64,000 nt of DNA. Origin: Crenobacter cavernae (GTDB taxonomy: Bacteria > Pseudomonadota > Gammaproteobacteria > Burkholderiales > Chromobacteriaceae). Below the pieces are notes generated by a model. It made no database searches and was not told where the DNA came from. It saw only the letters and a list, made by a program, of their open reading frames with translations. Numbering within the stretch: position 1 is the stretch's first letter; each line of letters starts with the position of its first letter. Positions 35,667 to 43,919 of the stretch are shown one piece after another. The position numbers were made by a program, and so were the translations under genes. The stretch spans positions 625,001 through 689,000 of the forward strand of contig NZ_CP031337.1 of NCBI RefSeq assembly GCF_003355495.1. Reading direction: 5' to 3'.

Positions 35667-36417
35667 TTGATGACGAAATACAGAAGGTGCGCAGCCTTGC
35701 TTTCGAGGGTAGCGTAGGCCGGCTGCCCGAACACTGTCTGGTCTAGGTTGCACAGAATTGCTGCAAGTCCATCCTCGCGCTCGCGGCCAAACAAATCACT
35801 GGCCTCGCCCCGTGTCATCAGGTCAGCCTTCAGGGTGGCAATGGCCTGCCGCGCCTCAGCGGGTACAGCAGAGTGCCACCGGGCGTCCCTTGCGGCTCGG
35901 TCAGCCCCCCCTCGTCGTAGCGTTGCAGCAGCAGGAAGGTTTGCGTGTAGCGGCTGACGATCTCCACCAGGCTCCGCCCGGCATCGGCGGTCAACTCCGG
36001 AGCTTGGGCGGTTTTCCTGACCAGTGCCAGTGCCGCTTCAAGCTCGGCAGCGTTGCGCTCCAAGCGGGCACGATCCAGTGTCCAGCCCTGGGTCAGGTGG
36101 TCGCGCAGCACGCCGGTTGCCCACTAGCGGAATTGCGTGCCGCGCCTGGAGTTGACCCGGTAGCCGACGCTGATAATGGCATCGAGGTTGTAGAACTTCA
36201 CCGGCTTGTCCGAACCAGCAATGTGCAAATTTTGCACATTGCTTTCTTCGGCCAACTCGCCCTCCCTGAAAACATTTCTCAGGTGTTTGGTAATCACCGA
36301 GCGCTCACGGCCGAACAGCTCGGCCATCTGCTCTTGGGTCAGCCACAGGGTATCCCCCTCCAGCCGTACCGTGACCGGTTCGCCGGCTTCATGCTGGTAA
36401 ATCACCATATCGCTCAT
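35667..36417 (-). pseudogene. RhuM/Fic-family gene, inactivated and truncated
   Basis: The start at 36417 gives MSDMVIYQHEAGEPVTVRLEGDTLWLTQEQMAELFGRERSVITKHLRNVFREGEL, the typical N-terminal domain of RhuM/virulence proteins. An in-frame TAG at 36124-36126 (probably CAG to TAG) interrupts it after NSRRGTQFR. Reading resumes with WATGVLRDHLTQGW, then a one-base deletion near 35855 shifts frame, and the Fic-like part (MTRGEASDLFGREREDGLAAIL, YATLESKAAHLLYFVIKN) stops at the attR repeat just before the expected HPFxDGN catalytic motif. Three independent lesions show it is dead. Confidence 0.85.
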
Positions 36418-36426
36418 TGTTCTTCC

Positions 36427-36617
36427 TATGCCCTTCCAGTGGGTGGCCACCGGCCAAGAATGGAAGCCAGCCACCCAGCGTATCTTGCGGTGCCCCACAC
36501 TACCGTCACGAGCCAGCCAAGGCCGATAGCGGCGATCACTGCGCCCCAGCCCGCGCCAAGCCCAAGCTCCAGGGCAAACCCTGCCAGCAGTCCAACGGTC
36601 AGGCCGGCGTAGTTGTG
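36427..36617 (-). pseudogene. Small membrane protein, start codon lost
   Basis: A frame of about 62 codons reads NYAGLTVGLLAGFALEL, GLGAGWGAVIAAIGLGWLV, TVVWGTARYAGWLASILGRW. It has two clear hydrophobic spans, unlike a chance frame. A TAG stop sits two codons before the first recognisable residue and no good ATG follows, so the start appears lost. It lies between the HTH gene and the RhuM remnant, on the same strand. Confidence 0.5.
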
Positions 36618-36672
36618 CTAATTTTGGCCAAAATGACGCGCATATGCAATATGGTATTGCACGCCACAAGGA

Positions 36673-36894
36673 CTATTTGTTGTGTTTTTGGCCCATATGC
36701 CCCACCACAGCAACAAGTTGCTTGGCGGACTGCTCGGCCAACACGCCCAGCACCGCGTAAGCAAACAGCGGATCGACCTCGGCAGCCTGGCATCGTGCAC
36801 CGATGGTCTTCCGGTCAACATCCAGCAGCTCGGCCAGCTTGCGCTGGGAATAACCCGCCGCCTTGATGGCAGCCTCAAATTCTTGTCCAGTCAT
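36673..36894 (-). CDS. Small HTH protein
   Basis: A 73-residue protein, MTGQEFEAAIKAAGYSQRKLAELLDVDRKTIGARCQAAEVDP, with a helix-turn-helix (SQRKLAELLDVDRKTIG, about residues 16-32) and a C-terminal hydrophobic helix. Similar short proteins occur on plasmids and genomic islands. A regulatory role is likely; no target is visible. It follows the relBE pair on the same strand after 36 bases. Confidence 0.65.
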   Translation of the reverse strand: MTGQEFEAAIKAAGYSQRKLAELLDVDRKTIGARCQAAEVDPLFAYAVLGVLAEQSAKQLVAVVGHMGQKHNK

Positions 36895-36930
36895 CGGATC
36901 ACCGCCATCTTCACGCTGTTCGTTCTGCCA

Positions 36931-37221
36931 TTAGTCATTGAGCCTCCCCAGCGCCGCTTTGTACGCCGCATTGCGGTCCCGCCGGCCTACGGCGAGCACC
37001 AGCACGGTTACGCGCTCATCCTCGACCCGGTAGACCAATCGGAAGCCCGCCGAGCGCAATTTGATCTTGAAGAGGTCGGCCGCGCCGCTGACGCGGGCGC
37101 CCGGCACGCGTGGCTCTTCCAGCCGTTCGGCCAACTTCTTCTTGAACTGCTCACGCACCGGCTTATCAAGCTTGTGCCACTCGTCGAGCGCATCCGGGTG
37201 AAAGGCCAGCTTAAAGGTCAT
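36931..37221 (-). CDS. relE: RelE/ParE-family toxin
   Basis: A 96-residue protein of the RelE superfamily (MTFKLAFHPDALDEWHKLDKPVREQFKKKLAERL, then LFKIKLRSAGFRLVYRVEDERVTVLVLAVGRRD). The R61/R81-type basic residues in KLRSAGFRLVY and VGRRD are those that cut mRNA on the ribosome. The start at 37221 lies inside the antitoxin gene (11-base overlap), so translation is coupled. Toxicity is inferred from the family. Confidence 0.9.
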   Translation of the reverse strand: MTFKLAFHPDALDEWHKLDKPVREQFKKKLAERLEEPRVPGARVSGAADLFKIKLRSAGFRLVYRVEDERVTVLVLAVGRRDRNAAYKAALGRLND

Positions 37222-37462
37222 CAAGTCGCACCTCGACCGCCGCTTTACCATCGGCCAGTCGCTGTTCGGCCACCTCTTTCAGTTCGATGTCTTCGAGCCG
37301 GTCGCAGATGGCCTCCCAAGCAGCGGCCGGCAGGAGATAGGCAACCGGCTTGTTTCGGTTGAGCACGGCCACCGGCATGCCTTCAGCCGCCTCGATGACG
37401 GCGTTCGGGTTGACCTTTAATTCACTGATGCCGACCGAAGACGGGGCAAGGATGACATCCAT
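37211..37462 (-). CDS. relB: RelB/Phd-family antitoxin
   Basis: An 83-residue protein. The start at 37462 has AGAGGTT upstream. MDVILAPSSVGISELKVNPNAVIEAAEGMPVAVLNRNKPVAYLLPAAAWEAI is the Phd/YefM-like DNA-binding domain, and the C-terminal IELKEVAEQRLADGKAAVEVRLDDL would wrap the toxin. It represses its own promoter in related systems. A loose inverted repeat near 37476-37496 could be the operator. Confidence 0.9.
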   Translation of the reverse strand: MDVILAPSSVGISELKVNPNAVIEAAEGMPVAVLNRNKPVAYLLPAAAWEAICDRLEDIELKEVAEQRLADGKAAVEVRLDDL

Positions 37463-37494
37463 ATCTAACCTCTTTAACAACCTGTTGAATGGTT

Positions 37495-37815
37495 TTATTC
37501 TACTACCGGGCAGGCTGGACCGTCACTGAAATGACCTTCCAATAGGGCTGAATAGTGGTCTTTAGTCGACTCGCTGAACGTGATTCTGCCCGCCTTCCCA
37601 GTGCGGGCCGCCTCGGCAGCCGCCCGGATTCCCGCTGTCAGTAGCGGGATGTCGCGCAGCGGCGTCGCAGGCGACACCCCAATGCGGCGATAGCGGTACA
37701 GCACACCGTCCAGTTGCTCCATCACCACCAGCAACCCGCGTAGGCATTGATCGGTCGCCGGGTCCGGCGGAAACAGGTCGCTCGGCAGGATGGTGACGTG
37801 TCGGAACGGCCGCAA
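37495..37815 (-). CDS. Hypothetical protein
   Basis: A 106-residue frame: MRPFRHVTILPSDLFPPDPATDQCLRGLLVVMEQLDGVLYRYRRIG and so on. Composition is natural, with a helix-rich middle, but I recognise no family. It may be the C-terminal part of a longer gene because a related-looking frame continues upstream in another register. Confidence is limited. Confidence 0.45.
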   Translation of the reverse strand: MRPFRHVTILPSDLFPPDPATDQCLRGLLVVMEQLDGVLYRYRRIGVSPATPLRDIPLLTAGIRAAAEAARTGKAGRITFSESTKDHYSALLEGHFSDGPACPVVE

Positions 37816-38165
37816 CCATCAATCCACTCACCCTCACCCGCGCAGCCAGGCCACGCCAGCGGGCATCCCGGCCGCGCACAGCCCGGGGCAACGAGTGACG
37901 AACCTATCTACACAGTCCTGCTTCGGCGGACCGTTCCGGTACTTAACCCGGTGTCAGGCAGAACCTGGGCCAGTCGAGGCGGAGTAGATGGGCGGCAAGC
38001 TCGGCCTCACCGGGACAATCCGCATCAATACGCCTGACCGCTCACTCATGAGCGGAAATATGGCATTACAGCTCATGTGTGAGCTGTTATTTGGTGATGA
38101 AATTGACGGCTGGTGGTTGGGTGCCGATAATGGGGTAATTGCCAACTCGCCATCTAACCGCTCAC
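37816..38165. other. Region upstream of hipBA
   Basis: About 350 bases without a supported gene. The left half is GC-rich with no clear homology; the right half carries the two perfect palindromes described next and the hipB promoter. Confidence 0.5.
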
Positions 38166-38205
38166 ATGGATTCGATAAACAAGGAAAAGCGCTCGCATGT
38201 AAGCG
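38039..38205 (+). promoter_or_regulatory. Operator palindromes of the hipBA promoter
   Basis: Two perfect palindromes of identical layout, six-base arms and four-base centre: CGCTCACTCATGAGCG (38039-38054) and AGCTCATGTGTGAGCT (38070-38085), centres 31 bases apart. A half-site CGCTCACATG overlaps the hipB start (about 38159-38168), and an imperfect copy CGCTCGCATGTAAGCG lies at 38190-38205 inside hipB. They are the best candidates for HipB autoregulation. Confidence 0.72.
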
Positions 38206-38543
38206 TTAAAAGTAAGGCGACTGTGGTGCCGACCCCGGTGGCGCGCGCCTTGAAAAAGCTTGGCCATGACCTCGCCCTAGCCCGCAGGCGGCGCCGGCTG
38301 ACGCAGGAGTCCATGGCGGAGCGAATCCAAACCTCTGTCGCGACCCTACGGCGGCTGGAAAAAGGCGACCCACGTGTTTCTATTGGGTTGATTGCGCAAG
38401 CGTTCTTTGTGCTCGGTGAGCTGGACAAAATCAACTCGCTGCTCGACACGGCGACTGACGACATTGGCCTGACGTTGATGAATCAGCAACTGCCTAAGCG
38501 TGTCCGGTCGAAGGGTGGCAAGCCACCCTCGGGAGCATTGTGA
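38166..38543 (+). CDS. hipB: HipB-like antitoxin
   Basis: A 125-residue protein with an XRE helix-turn-helix (LARRRRRLTQESMAERIQTSVATLRRLEKGDPRVSIGLIAQAFFVLG, about residues 34-85). It would bind the HipA kinase and repress the operon. The start at 38166 lies in an operator half-site; an earlier in-frame ATG at 38139 gives nine extra residues. Its stop overlaps the hipA start region. Confidence 0.87.
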   Translation: MDSINKEKRSHVSVKSKATVVPTPVARALKKLGHDLALARRRRRLTQESMAERIQTSVATLRRLEKGDPRVSIGLIAQAFFVLGELDKINSLLDTATDDIGLTLMNQQLPKRVRSKGGKPPSGAL

Positions 38544-38545
38544 CC

Positions 38546-39844
38546 ATGGCTTCGGTACAGCAAACCGTCCAGGTTGCGCTCGGACAGTCCGCCATCCCGC
38601 TAGGAACCCTGACCTACAACAAGGATGGCGGACGCGAATACTCGACATTTGCCTACGTCCCGTCCTGGCGTGCCGACGCGAACCGGTTCGAGATTTCTCC
38701 GGACCTTTCACTGGTCGAGGGGCATCAGTTCCGCAAGGCGCCGTCCAAGGAAGACTCGGTTTTTCATTTTGCCTTCGCGGATACTGAGCCTGACGGGTGG
38801 GGCTGCCGGGTTATCGCGCGCGACCACGCCAAGCGCCGCAAGACTGCGCAAGCCGCTGGCAGCTCAACGTCGAGTGCCGCGCTGACCGAAATGGATTACC
38901 TCCTCGGCGTGGACGACATGAGCCGCATCGGCGCCATCAGGCTGATGGGCGCTGACGGCCGGTTCCTGCGTACCATCGAAGATGGTGGGCGCGGCACGCC
39001 GCTACTACTCGATCTGGCGCAGTTGATGACCGCTTCGCGCGCTGTGGAGATGAACAAGGAAACCGAGGCGGACCTGCGCTACCTGCGCGGCCGTGGCACC
39101 TCGGTGGGCGGCATGCGCCCGAAGTGCACGGTGCTCGATGACGATGGGCACCTGGCCATTGGCAAGTTTCCCAGCATCAAGGATGACCGCAGCGTCACGC
39201 GCGGCGAGGTGCTCGCCCTGCACTTGGCCAGGAAAGCGGGCATCACCGTGGCCGACTCGCGGGTGGTGATGTCCGATGACCTTCCCGTCGCGCTCATTCG
39301 TCGGTTCGACAGGGTCGAGGGTGGCGGCCGGATTCCGTACCTGTCTGCCGGCTCGATGATGCAGGCGTCGCGACAGGAAGACCACGCCTACACGCAGATT
39401 GCAGAAAGCATCATCGCCAACTGCGTCAACCCGAATCAGGACCTGGAGGAGTTGTGGCGTCGGCTTGCCTTCAATCTGCTCATCACCAACGTAGACGACC
39501 ACGTGCAAAATCATGGTTTCCTGCACGTCGAGCATGGCCAGTGGCGCCTAGCACCAGCCTTCGACATCAATCCGTTTCCGGACAAGGACCAGGAGCTGAA
39601 GCTCTGGCTCGATGAAGCCTCCGGTCCGGTTAATTCGATAGGAGAGGTGGTGGCCCGTGCGAACTACTTCCGCCTGGATGAGACGGCCGTTCGGCGCGTG
39701 CTCGGCGATGTCTACTCCACTGTATTGTCTTGGCGGACCGTCGCCAAATCAGCGCCGGTGGGTATGTCGGAGCGCGACCAGGATGACTTTGCCCCAGCCT
39801 TTGAGAACGAACAGATGCGCATCGCAAAGACGTTCCTCAAATGA
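38546..39844 (+). CDS. hipA: HipA-like serine/threonine kinase toxin
   Basis: A 432-residue HipA-family kinase. GRGTSVGGMRPKC is the phosphate loop, KFPS the lysine region, NLLITNVDDHVQNHGFL the catalytic loop with aspartate, and LAPAFDINP the metal site; all key residues are present. Family members phosphorylate aminoacyl-tRNA synthetases and cause dormancy. A GTG start at 38540 overlapping the hipB stop is also possible. The gene ends 31 bases before an IS3 element. Confidence 0.9.
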   Translation: MASVQQTVQVALGQSAIPLGTLTYNKDGGREYSTFAYVPSWRADANRFEISPDLSLVEGHQFRKAPSKEDSVFHFAFADTEPDGWGCRVIARDHAKRRKTAQAAGSSTSSAALTEMDYLLGVDDMSRIGAIRLMGADGRFLRTIEDGGRGTPLLLDLAQLMTASRAVEMNKETEADLRYLRGRGTSVGGMRPKCTVLDDDGHLAIGKFPSIKDDRSVTRGEVLALHLARKAGITVADSRVVMSDDLPVALIRRFDRVEGGGRIPYLSAGSMMQASRQEDHAYTQIAESIIANCVNPNQDLEELWRRLAFNLLITNVDDHVQNHGFLHVEHGQWRLAPAFDINPFPDKDQELKLWLDEASGPVNSIGEVVARANYFRLDETAVRRVLGDVYSTVLSWRTVAKSAPVGMSERDQDDFAPAFENEQMRIAKTFLK

Positions 39845-39912
39845 GCCACGTCGGCTACTCGGTGCCATACCCAACTGAGCTTGGGCGCGATTTCCGGATA
39901 CCAAGGTAGCGC

Positions 39913-40791
39913 CTAAGCCGCCTTACCTTCCTGCTCGAACCAAGCGGCATGCTGCTGCGCCGGGGTTCGGTAGCCAAGGGAAGAGTGGCGACGTTTTCGA
40001 TTGTAAAACACCTCAATGTACTCAAAGAGGTCTTGCCTGGCTTCCGCCCGAGTCGCGTAGTCTTCGTGGAAGACGCGTTCGTTCTTCAAACTGTTGAAGA
40101 AGCTCTCCATCGGCGCATTATCCCAGCAGTTGCCTTTGCGGCTCATCGACGCCTGCATGCCGTACTCAGCCAGCAAAGCCTGGTAATCGTGACTGCAATA
40201 CTGGCTGCCGCGATCCGAATGATGCAGCAGGCCCGACGCGGGCTTGCGGCGGAAACGCGCCATCCGCAAGGCCCCGATCACCAGGTCCCGTGTCATTCGG
40301 CCATCCATCGCCCAGCCCACGATGGCGCGGGTGTACAAGTCCATCACCACGGCCAGGTACAGCCAACCTTCGCGGGTCGGGATGTAGGTGATGTCTGTCG
40401 TCCAGACTTGATCCGGCGCGGAGGTGTGGAATTGCCGGCTCAGTCGGTTGGGCGCCACCGGCAGGGTATGCTTGCTGTCGGTGGTGACCTTGTAGCGGCG
40501 CTTGTGCCGGGCACGAATGCCGTGCAGCTGCATCAAGCGCCGAATCCGGGCTTTGCTCGCCGGATGCCCACGTGACTTGAGCTCTTGATAAATCCTGGGC
40601 GAGCCGTAGGCGCCGTTGCACTCGGCATAGACGCTTCGAATCAGCGCCAAGAGCTGGGCATCCGACAGCCATTGCGCCGGTCCGCCGCTAGCCTTCCAGT
40701 CGGCAAAGCCACCGGTGCTGACCGATAGCACGCGGCACAAGGATTGCAGGGGATAGTGAGCGCGCATTTGATCGAGCCAGGCGTACTTCAC
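39913..40791 (-). CDS. IS3 transposase OrfB
   Basis: A 292-residue rve-fold integrase. N-terminal HTH_21 (YAECNGAYGSPRIYQELKSRGH), then catalytic D in WTTDITYI, D in HHSDRGSQYCS and E in NAPMESFFNSLKNERV. Intact. It overlaps orfA by ATGA (40788-40791), so reinitiation or frameshifting links the two. Confidence 0.93.
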   Translation of the reverse strand: MKYAWLDQMRAHYPLQSLCRVLSVSTGGFADWKASGGPAQWLSDAQLLALIRSVYAECNGAYGSPRIYQELKSRGHPASKARIRRLMQLHGIRARHKRRYKVTTDSKHTLPVAPNRLSRQFHTSAPDQVWTTDITYIPTREGWLYLAVVMDLYTRAIVGWAMDGRMTRDLVIGALRMARFRRKPASGLLHHSDRGSQYCSHDYQALLAEYGMQASMSRKGNCWDNAPMESFFNSLKNERVFHEDYATRAEARQDLFEYIEVFYNRKRRHSSLGYRTPAQQHAAWFEQEGKAA

Positions 40792-41084
40792 TGCGACTTC
40801 TTGGCGAAGTACGCCGTGGCTTTTTCCAGGATTTCGAGCTCCATCTTGAGGTGGGCATTCTCGGCACGCAGCCGGGAGAGTTCCATCTGCTCTGGAGTGA
40901 CGGGTTTGCCAGAGCCGGAGGCCAGCTTGCCGGCCTTGTGTGCTTTGCGCCAGTTGCTGAGCGTCTGTTCGGAAATGCCTAGATCGCGGGCGACCTGGGC
41001 CAGAGACTTTCCCTCGGCCTCGATCTGCCGGATGGCTTCTTGCTTGAACTCTGTGGTGTAGCTTTGTCGTGGAATCTTGTACAT
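40788..41084 (-). CDS. IS3 transposase OrfA
   Basis: A 98-residue protein with a helix-turn-helix (GKSLAQVARDLGISEQTLSNWRKAHK) and a C-terminal leucine-zipper-like helix (SRLRAENAHLKMELEILEKATAYFAKK). It binds the IS ends and dimerises with OrfB. Confidence 0.92.
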   Translation of the reverse strand: MYKIPRQSYTTEFKQEAIRQIEAEGKSLAQVARDLGISEQTLSNWRKAHKAGKLASGSGKPVTPEQMELSRLRAENAHLKMELEILEKATAYFAKKSQ

Positions 41085-41311
41085 CGGAACCTCTGCATGC
41101 CAGTTTAGCTGACTACGCTTGGTATCCGAAATCCGCGCCCAAGCTCACACTGCGTCGAACCACTAAATGGCCTGGCCCGCCGCTGGGGCCTTCTAAGCGG
41201 GGTGAGCAGAGCCCATCTGCTACGGGTTTTCGACGGTCATCCCGTATAAACCAATATGAGGTAGGCGAACTTCGTTGAACCGTTTCCACCCAGTTTTCAG
41301 CTTCGTCTATC

Positions 41312-42060
41312 ATGGTGCGGCAAACTGGCGCTCCAGCTGGTTTGGCACCACCGGCAGCACAGACTTGCCATTCGGCACCGGCCGCCAACGTTTGCGAGAA
41401 CGCACCGCAAGCCACCTTCCCGCATCAATCGTGCGACCCAATGTCGTCCACAGGCCATATCTTGCGCGACCAGTTCGACATGAATGCGCCGGTGAGTGTA
41501 TATGCCGTTCATTTCGGCAACCTCCAGGCGAATTTCCCGTCACAAACGACGATGGGGCCTGCTCCCGAGCCGACGGTGGAGGTTGCCGCCACGCGTAGTC
41601 GCCACTGCGCAAAACACGCAGCAGCCGGCACGTCAGCGTCACCGGTTGCTCGCGGCCAACAGGTCGATGACCTGAAACCTGACTTCGTGGAGGGCGAGAA
41701 GAGGGAGAGCGCCTTTTTGTGTATGTCGCGCTCTGGGGTGACGCGCGCCAGCTCGTCGCGCAGCCGCTTGCGCACGGCAGCCTCGCCGAACTGTTTAACG
41801 TTACCGGGATATGCGTCGGCGTCGGCGCCAGCGGTCAGTACTGCTTCCACTTGCCCAGCAAATTCTCGGACAGGCCGAGCGCCCGGTCAAAGTGACGTGG
41901 CGGCGAACCGGCCAGAACTTGCTCGACAGCCTCGCGCTTGAAGGAGTCGGGAAAGCATCTATGGGTTGGGTCATGAACGCGCTTTGGTGGGCATTATCCA
42001 CTTTCAGCCAGTGTCCACCGAGCCCGGGACAGACCACTTTCCCTCTCAAGAAAAGTACGC
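41312..42060 (-). pseudogene. Decayed IS3-family transposase
   Basis: Frame-broken fragments on the minus strand. A second-type orfA lies at about 41770-42050 (REAVEQVLAGSPP-like and RKRLRDELARVTPERDIHKKAL), and orfB pieces lie at about 41330-41640 (VTLTCRLLRVLRSGDYAW, NGIYTHRRIHVELVAQDMACGRHWVARLMREGGLRC, NQLERQFAAP). The catalytic half is gone. The 165 bases between this and the intact IS3 hold nothing recognisable. Confidence 0.75.
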
Positions 42061-42088
42061 AGGCAAGGCTGATGTAGCAGAAAAATGC

Positions 42089-42334
42089 TCAGTTTGAGTC
42101 GCCGCTGTTTTTCTGCGCAACCATCTCTGCGTCTCTTAGCAACTCAGATGCGGTTGTTTCTAGGGCATCGGCTAGTACGAACAAGGAGTCCAAGGCAATG
42201 TTGCTCTGACCACGCTCAACGAGAGAAACGAAATTCCTGTGCAGGCTGGCTTTCTCCGCTAGATCTTCCTGTGTAAAACCTTTTAAAAGCCTTGCTCTGC
42301 GCACAACCTGCCCGAAAGCCATTACGCGGTCCAT
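42089..42334 (-). CDS. XRE-family repressor
   Basis: An 81-residue lambda-repressor-like protein: MAFGQVVRRARLLKGFTQEDLAEKASLHRNFVSLVERGQSNIALDSLFVLADALE is a complete five-helix XRE domain. Starts at 42334 (GGGGGG upstream) or 42319. It is divergent from the HAD gene, with two strong palindromes between them, so it probably controls both. Confidence 0.85.
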   Translation of the reverse strand: MDRVMAFGQVVRRARLLKGFTQEDLAEKASLHRNFVSLVERGQSNIALDSLFVLADALETTASELLRDAEMVAQKNSGDSN

Positions 42335-42390
42335 CTGCCCCCCAAATCCAAAGTGGTGGGGCGAGTGTCTAGGGAGTCAAGATGACAATC

Positions 42391-42448
42391 TACACAATAT
42401 ATTGTGCATCCAGCCAGACTTGCCTTACAATGCACAACATATTGTGCA
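42391..42448. promoter_or_regulatory. Twin operators between XRE and HAD genes
   Basis: TACACAATATATTGTGCA (42391-42408) and TGCACAACATATTGTGCA (42431-42448) share the core CACAA-4 bases-TTGTG and are 40 bases apart, four turns of DNA. The second is a perfect palindrome with seven-base arms. The core 14 bases of the first are also perfect. Confidence 0.78.
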
Positions 42449-42546
42449 ATCTGCAACGGGCGACAGCTCTCCTTGCTTGCATATCGCTGCTAGCTCAAGT
42501 GGAAACTGAAGGCCCTCATCCATAACTACAAACTCCGGACCTTGCT

Positions 42547-43038
42547 ATGCATCCAATCTTGTTTCTTGATTACGATGGTTGCCTCCACCCTGACGACGTC
42601 TACTGCGTCAACGGCGAACCCGTCTTCCGCACACAGGGAGCCCAGCTGTTCGAACATGCCGAACTCTTGGCAGAACTACTTGAGCCGTACCCACAATTGA
42701 AAATTGTGCTCAGTACATCATGGGTGCGTGTGTTTGATTTCAATCGGGCAAAAGGATACTTGCCTACAACGCTGCAGAATCGGGTTATCGGGACAACCTA
42801 TGAATTCTGTGACGATGCTGGGGAATGGTTTGAACTCTCCAAATTCGACCAAATCATGCGATACGTCCAAGGCCACCAAATTCAGTCGTGGCTCGCACTC
42901 GACGATGACAATAACTGCTGGCCTGAAATTTTCGAAAACAACTTGATTTGCCCTTACAGGCGCATTGGCTTGGGAGAGTCTCGTGTGCGAGTTGAATTGG
43001 CCACTAAGCTTGAGCAACTTCACCAGAACGTCCAATAA
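42547..43038 (+). CDS. HAD-domain protein of the RNA-repair-associated type
   Basis: A 163-residue protein that begins MHPILFLDYDGCLHPDD, the DxD(G) nucleophile motif of HAD phosphatases, followed by LSTSWVR (motif II S/T) and WLALDDDNNCW (motif IV acidic cluster). This compact type is found alone or fused in proteins proposed for RNA repair. GC is lower than in the core genome. With the divergent XRE gene and twin operators it forms a small self-contained regulated unit. Confidence 0.82.
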   Translation: MHPILFLDYDGCLHPDDVYCVNGEPVFRTQGAQLFEHAELLAELLEPYPQLKIVLSTSWVRVFDFNRAKGYLPTTLQNRVIGTTYEFCDDAGEWFELSKFDQIMRYVQGHQIQSWLALDDDNNCWPEIFENNLICPYRRIGLGESRVRVELATKLEQLHQNVQ

Positions 43039-43655
43039 GTTGGCTTCTTGGTGCGAAGTCAATGACGCTTTGACGCCATCAACGCTTGAATTGTCAGATT
43101 GAGTGCGCAATTGTGCGGCTTTGTTGCATAACCCATTCGTAGGTCGAGCCGCCCCTACCCAAGACGGATTTCAGGCGTGAACAACCGTTTTCGGCATGCC
43201 CAGATGCACGAACCGGTTCAAGATCGCGCAACGCACATGCACCTCCGCCACCTGCCGCTCCGGGTTCCGAGCGAGCAGCCTGTCGCCCAGCCGCTTAAAG
43301 CGATGCATCGCGGTTTCCACCAGGCTGCGTCGATGGTAGCCGCTCCAGCGCTTCCAAATCGCCCGGCCCAACCGGCCTATCGCTGCCAGCTTGTCGTTGC
43401 GGCTAGCCGCCCAAGCGGCTTTGTCTTTCCACGATTTGCCATTCTTGCGCGGTGGAACCACCAATTCCGCCCCGTACTCATGTACGACCCGATAGACCCG
43501 GCGGCTGTCATAGGCGCCGTCTCCGCCGAGGCTCGCCAGCACGGTTTCCGGCGGAAGTTGCAACAGCAACTCCTCCACTTGCGGGCCATCGTGACCTGCT
43601 CCCCGAATTTAGTCCCATCCTGATGTAGAGTCTGTTTCACCTGAGAGGAACAGAC

Positions 43656-43919
43656 GTGAAGAAGCGCTTCAGCCAAGAACAGATCATCAGCATCCTCAAG
43701 GAGGCCGAAACGGGTCTCAAAGTCGCGGAGCTATGCCGCAAGTACGGCATCGCCGACGCGACCTACTACAACTGGAAAGCCAAGTACGGCGAGATGACCG
43801 TTTCGGAGGCGCAGCGCCTGAAGGAGTTGGAGCAGGAGAATGCCCGGCTGAAACGGCTCCTCGCCGAGTCCTTGCTGGATAACGCCGCGCTGAAAGACCT
43901 GCTTGGCCGAAAGTGGTGA
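43656..43919 (+). CDS. IS3 (IS407-type) OrfA
   Basis: An 87-residue protein starting at GTG with GAGAGGA upstream. MKKRFSQEQIISILKEAETGLKVAELCRKYGIADATYYNWKAKYG is the HTH domain, then a leucine zipper (LKELEQENARLKRLLAESLL). It overlaps orfB by seven bases. Confidence 0.92.
   Translation: MKKRFSQEQIISILKEAETGLKVAELCRKYGIADATYYNWKAKYGEMTVSEAQRLKELEQENARLKRLLAESLLDNAALKDLLGRKW

Larger units (their letters stand above)
39876..41147 (-). mobile_element. IS3-family insertion sequence, complete
   Basis: 1,272 bases with good inverted ends: TGAGCTTGGGCGCG then ATTTCCGGATACCAAG on the left and the same with a one-base shift on the right (ending at 41147). It holds orfA and orfB on the minus strand with all DDE residues. 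I see no clear three-base target duplication (AAC left, CAC right). Confidence 0.88.

Noticed and set aside
37988..38209. 73-codon plus-strand frame before hipB
   Set aside because: It runs across the operators and the hipB start, without a ribosome-binding site.
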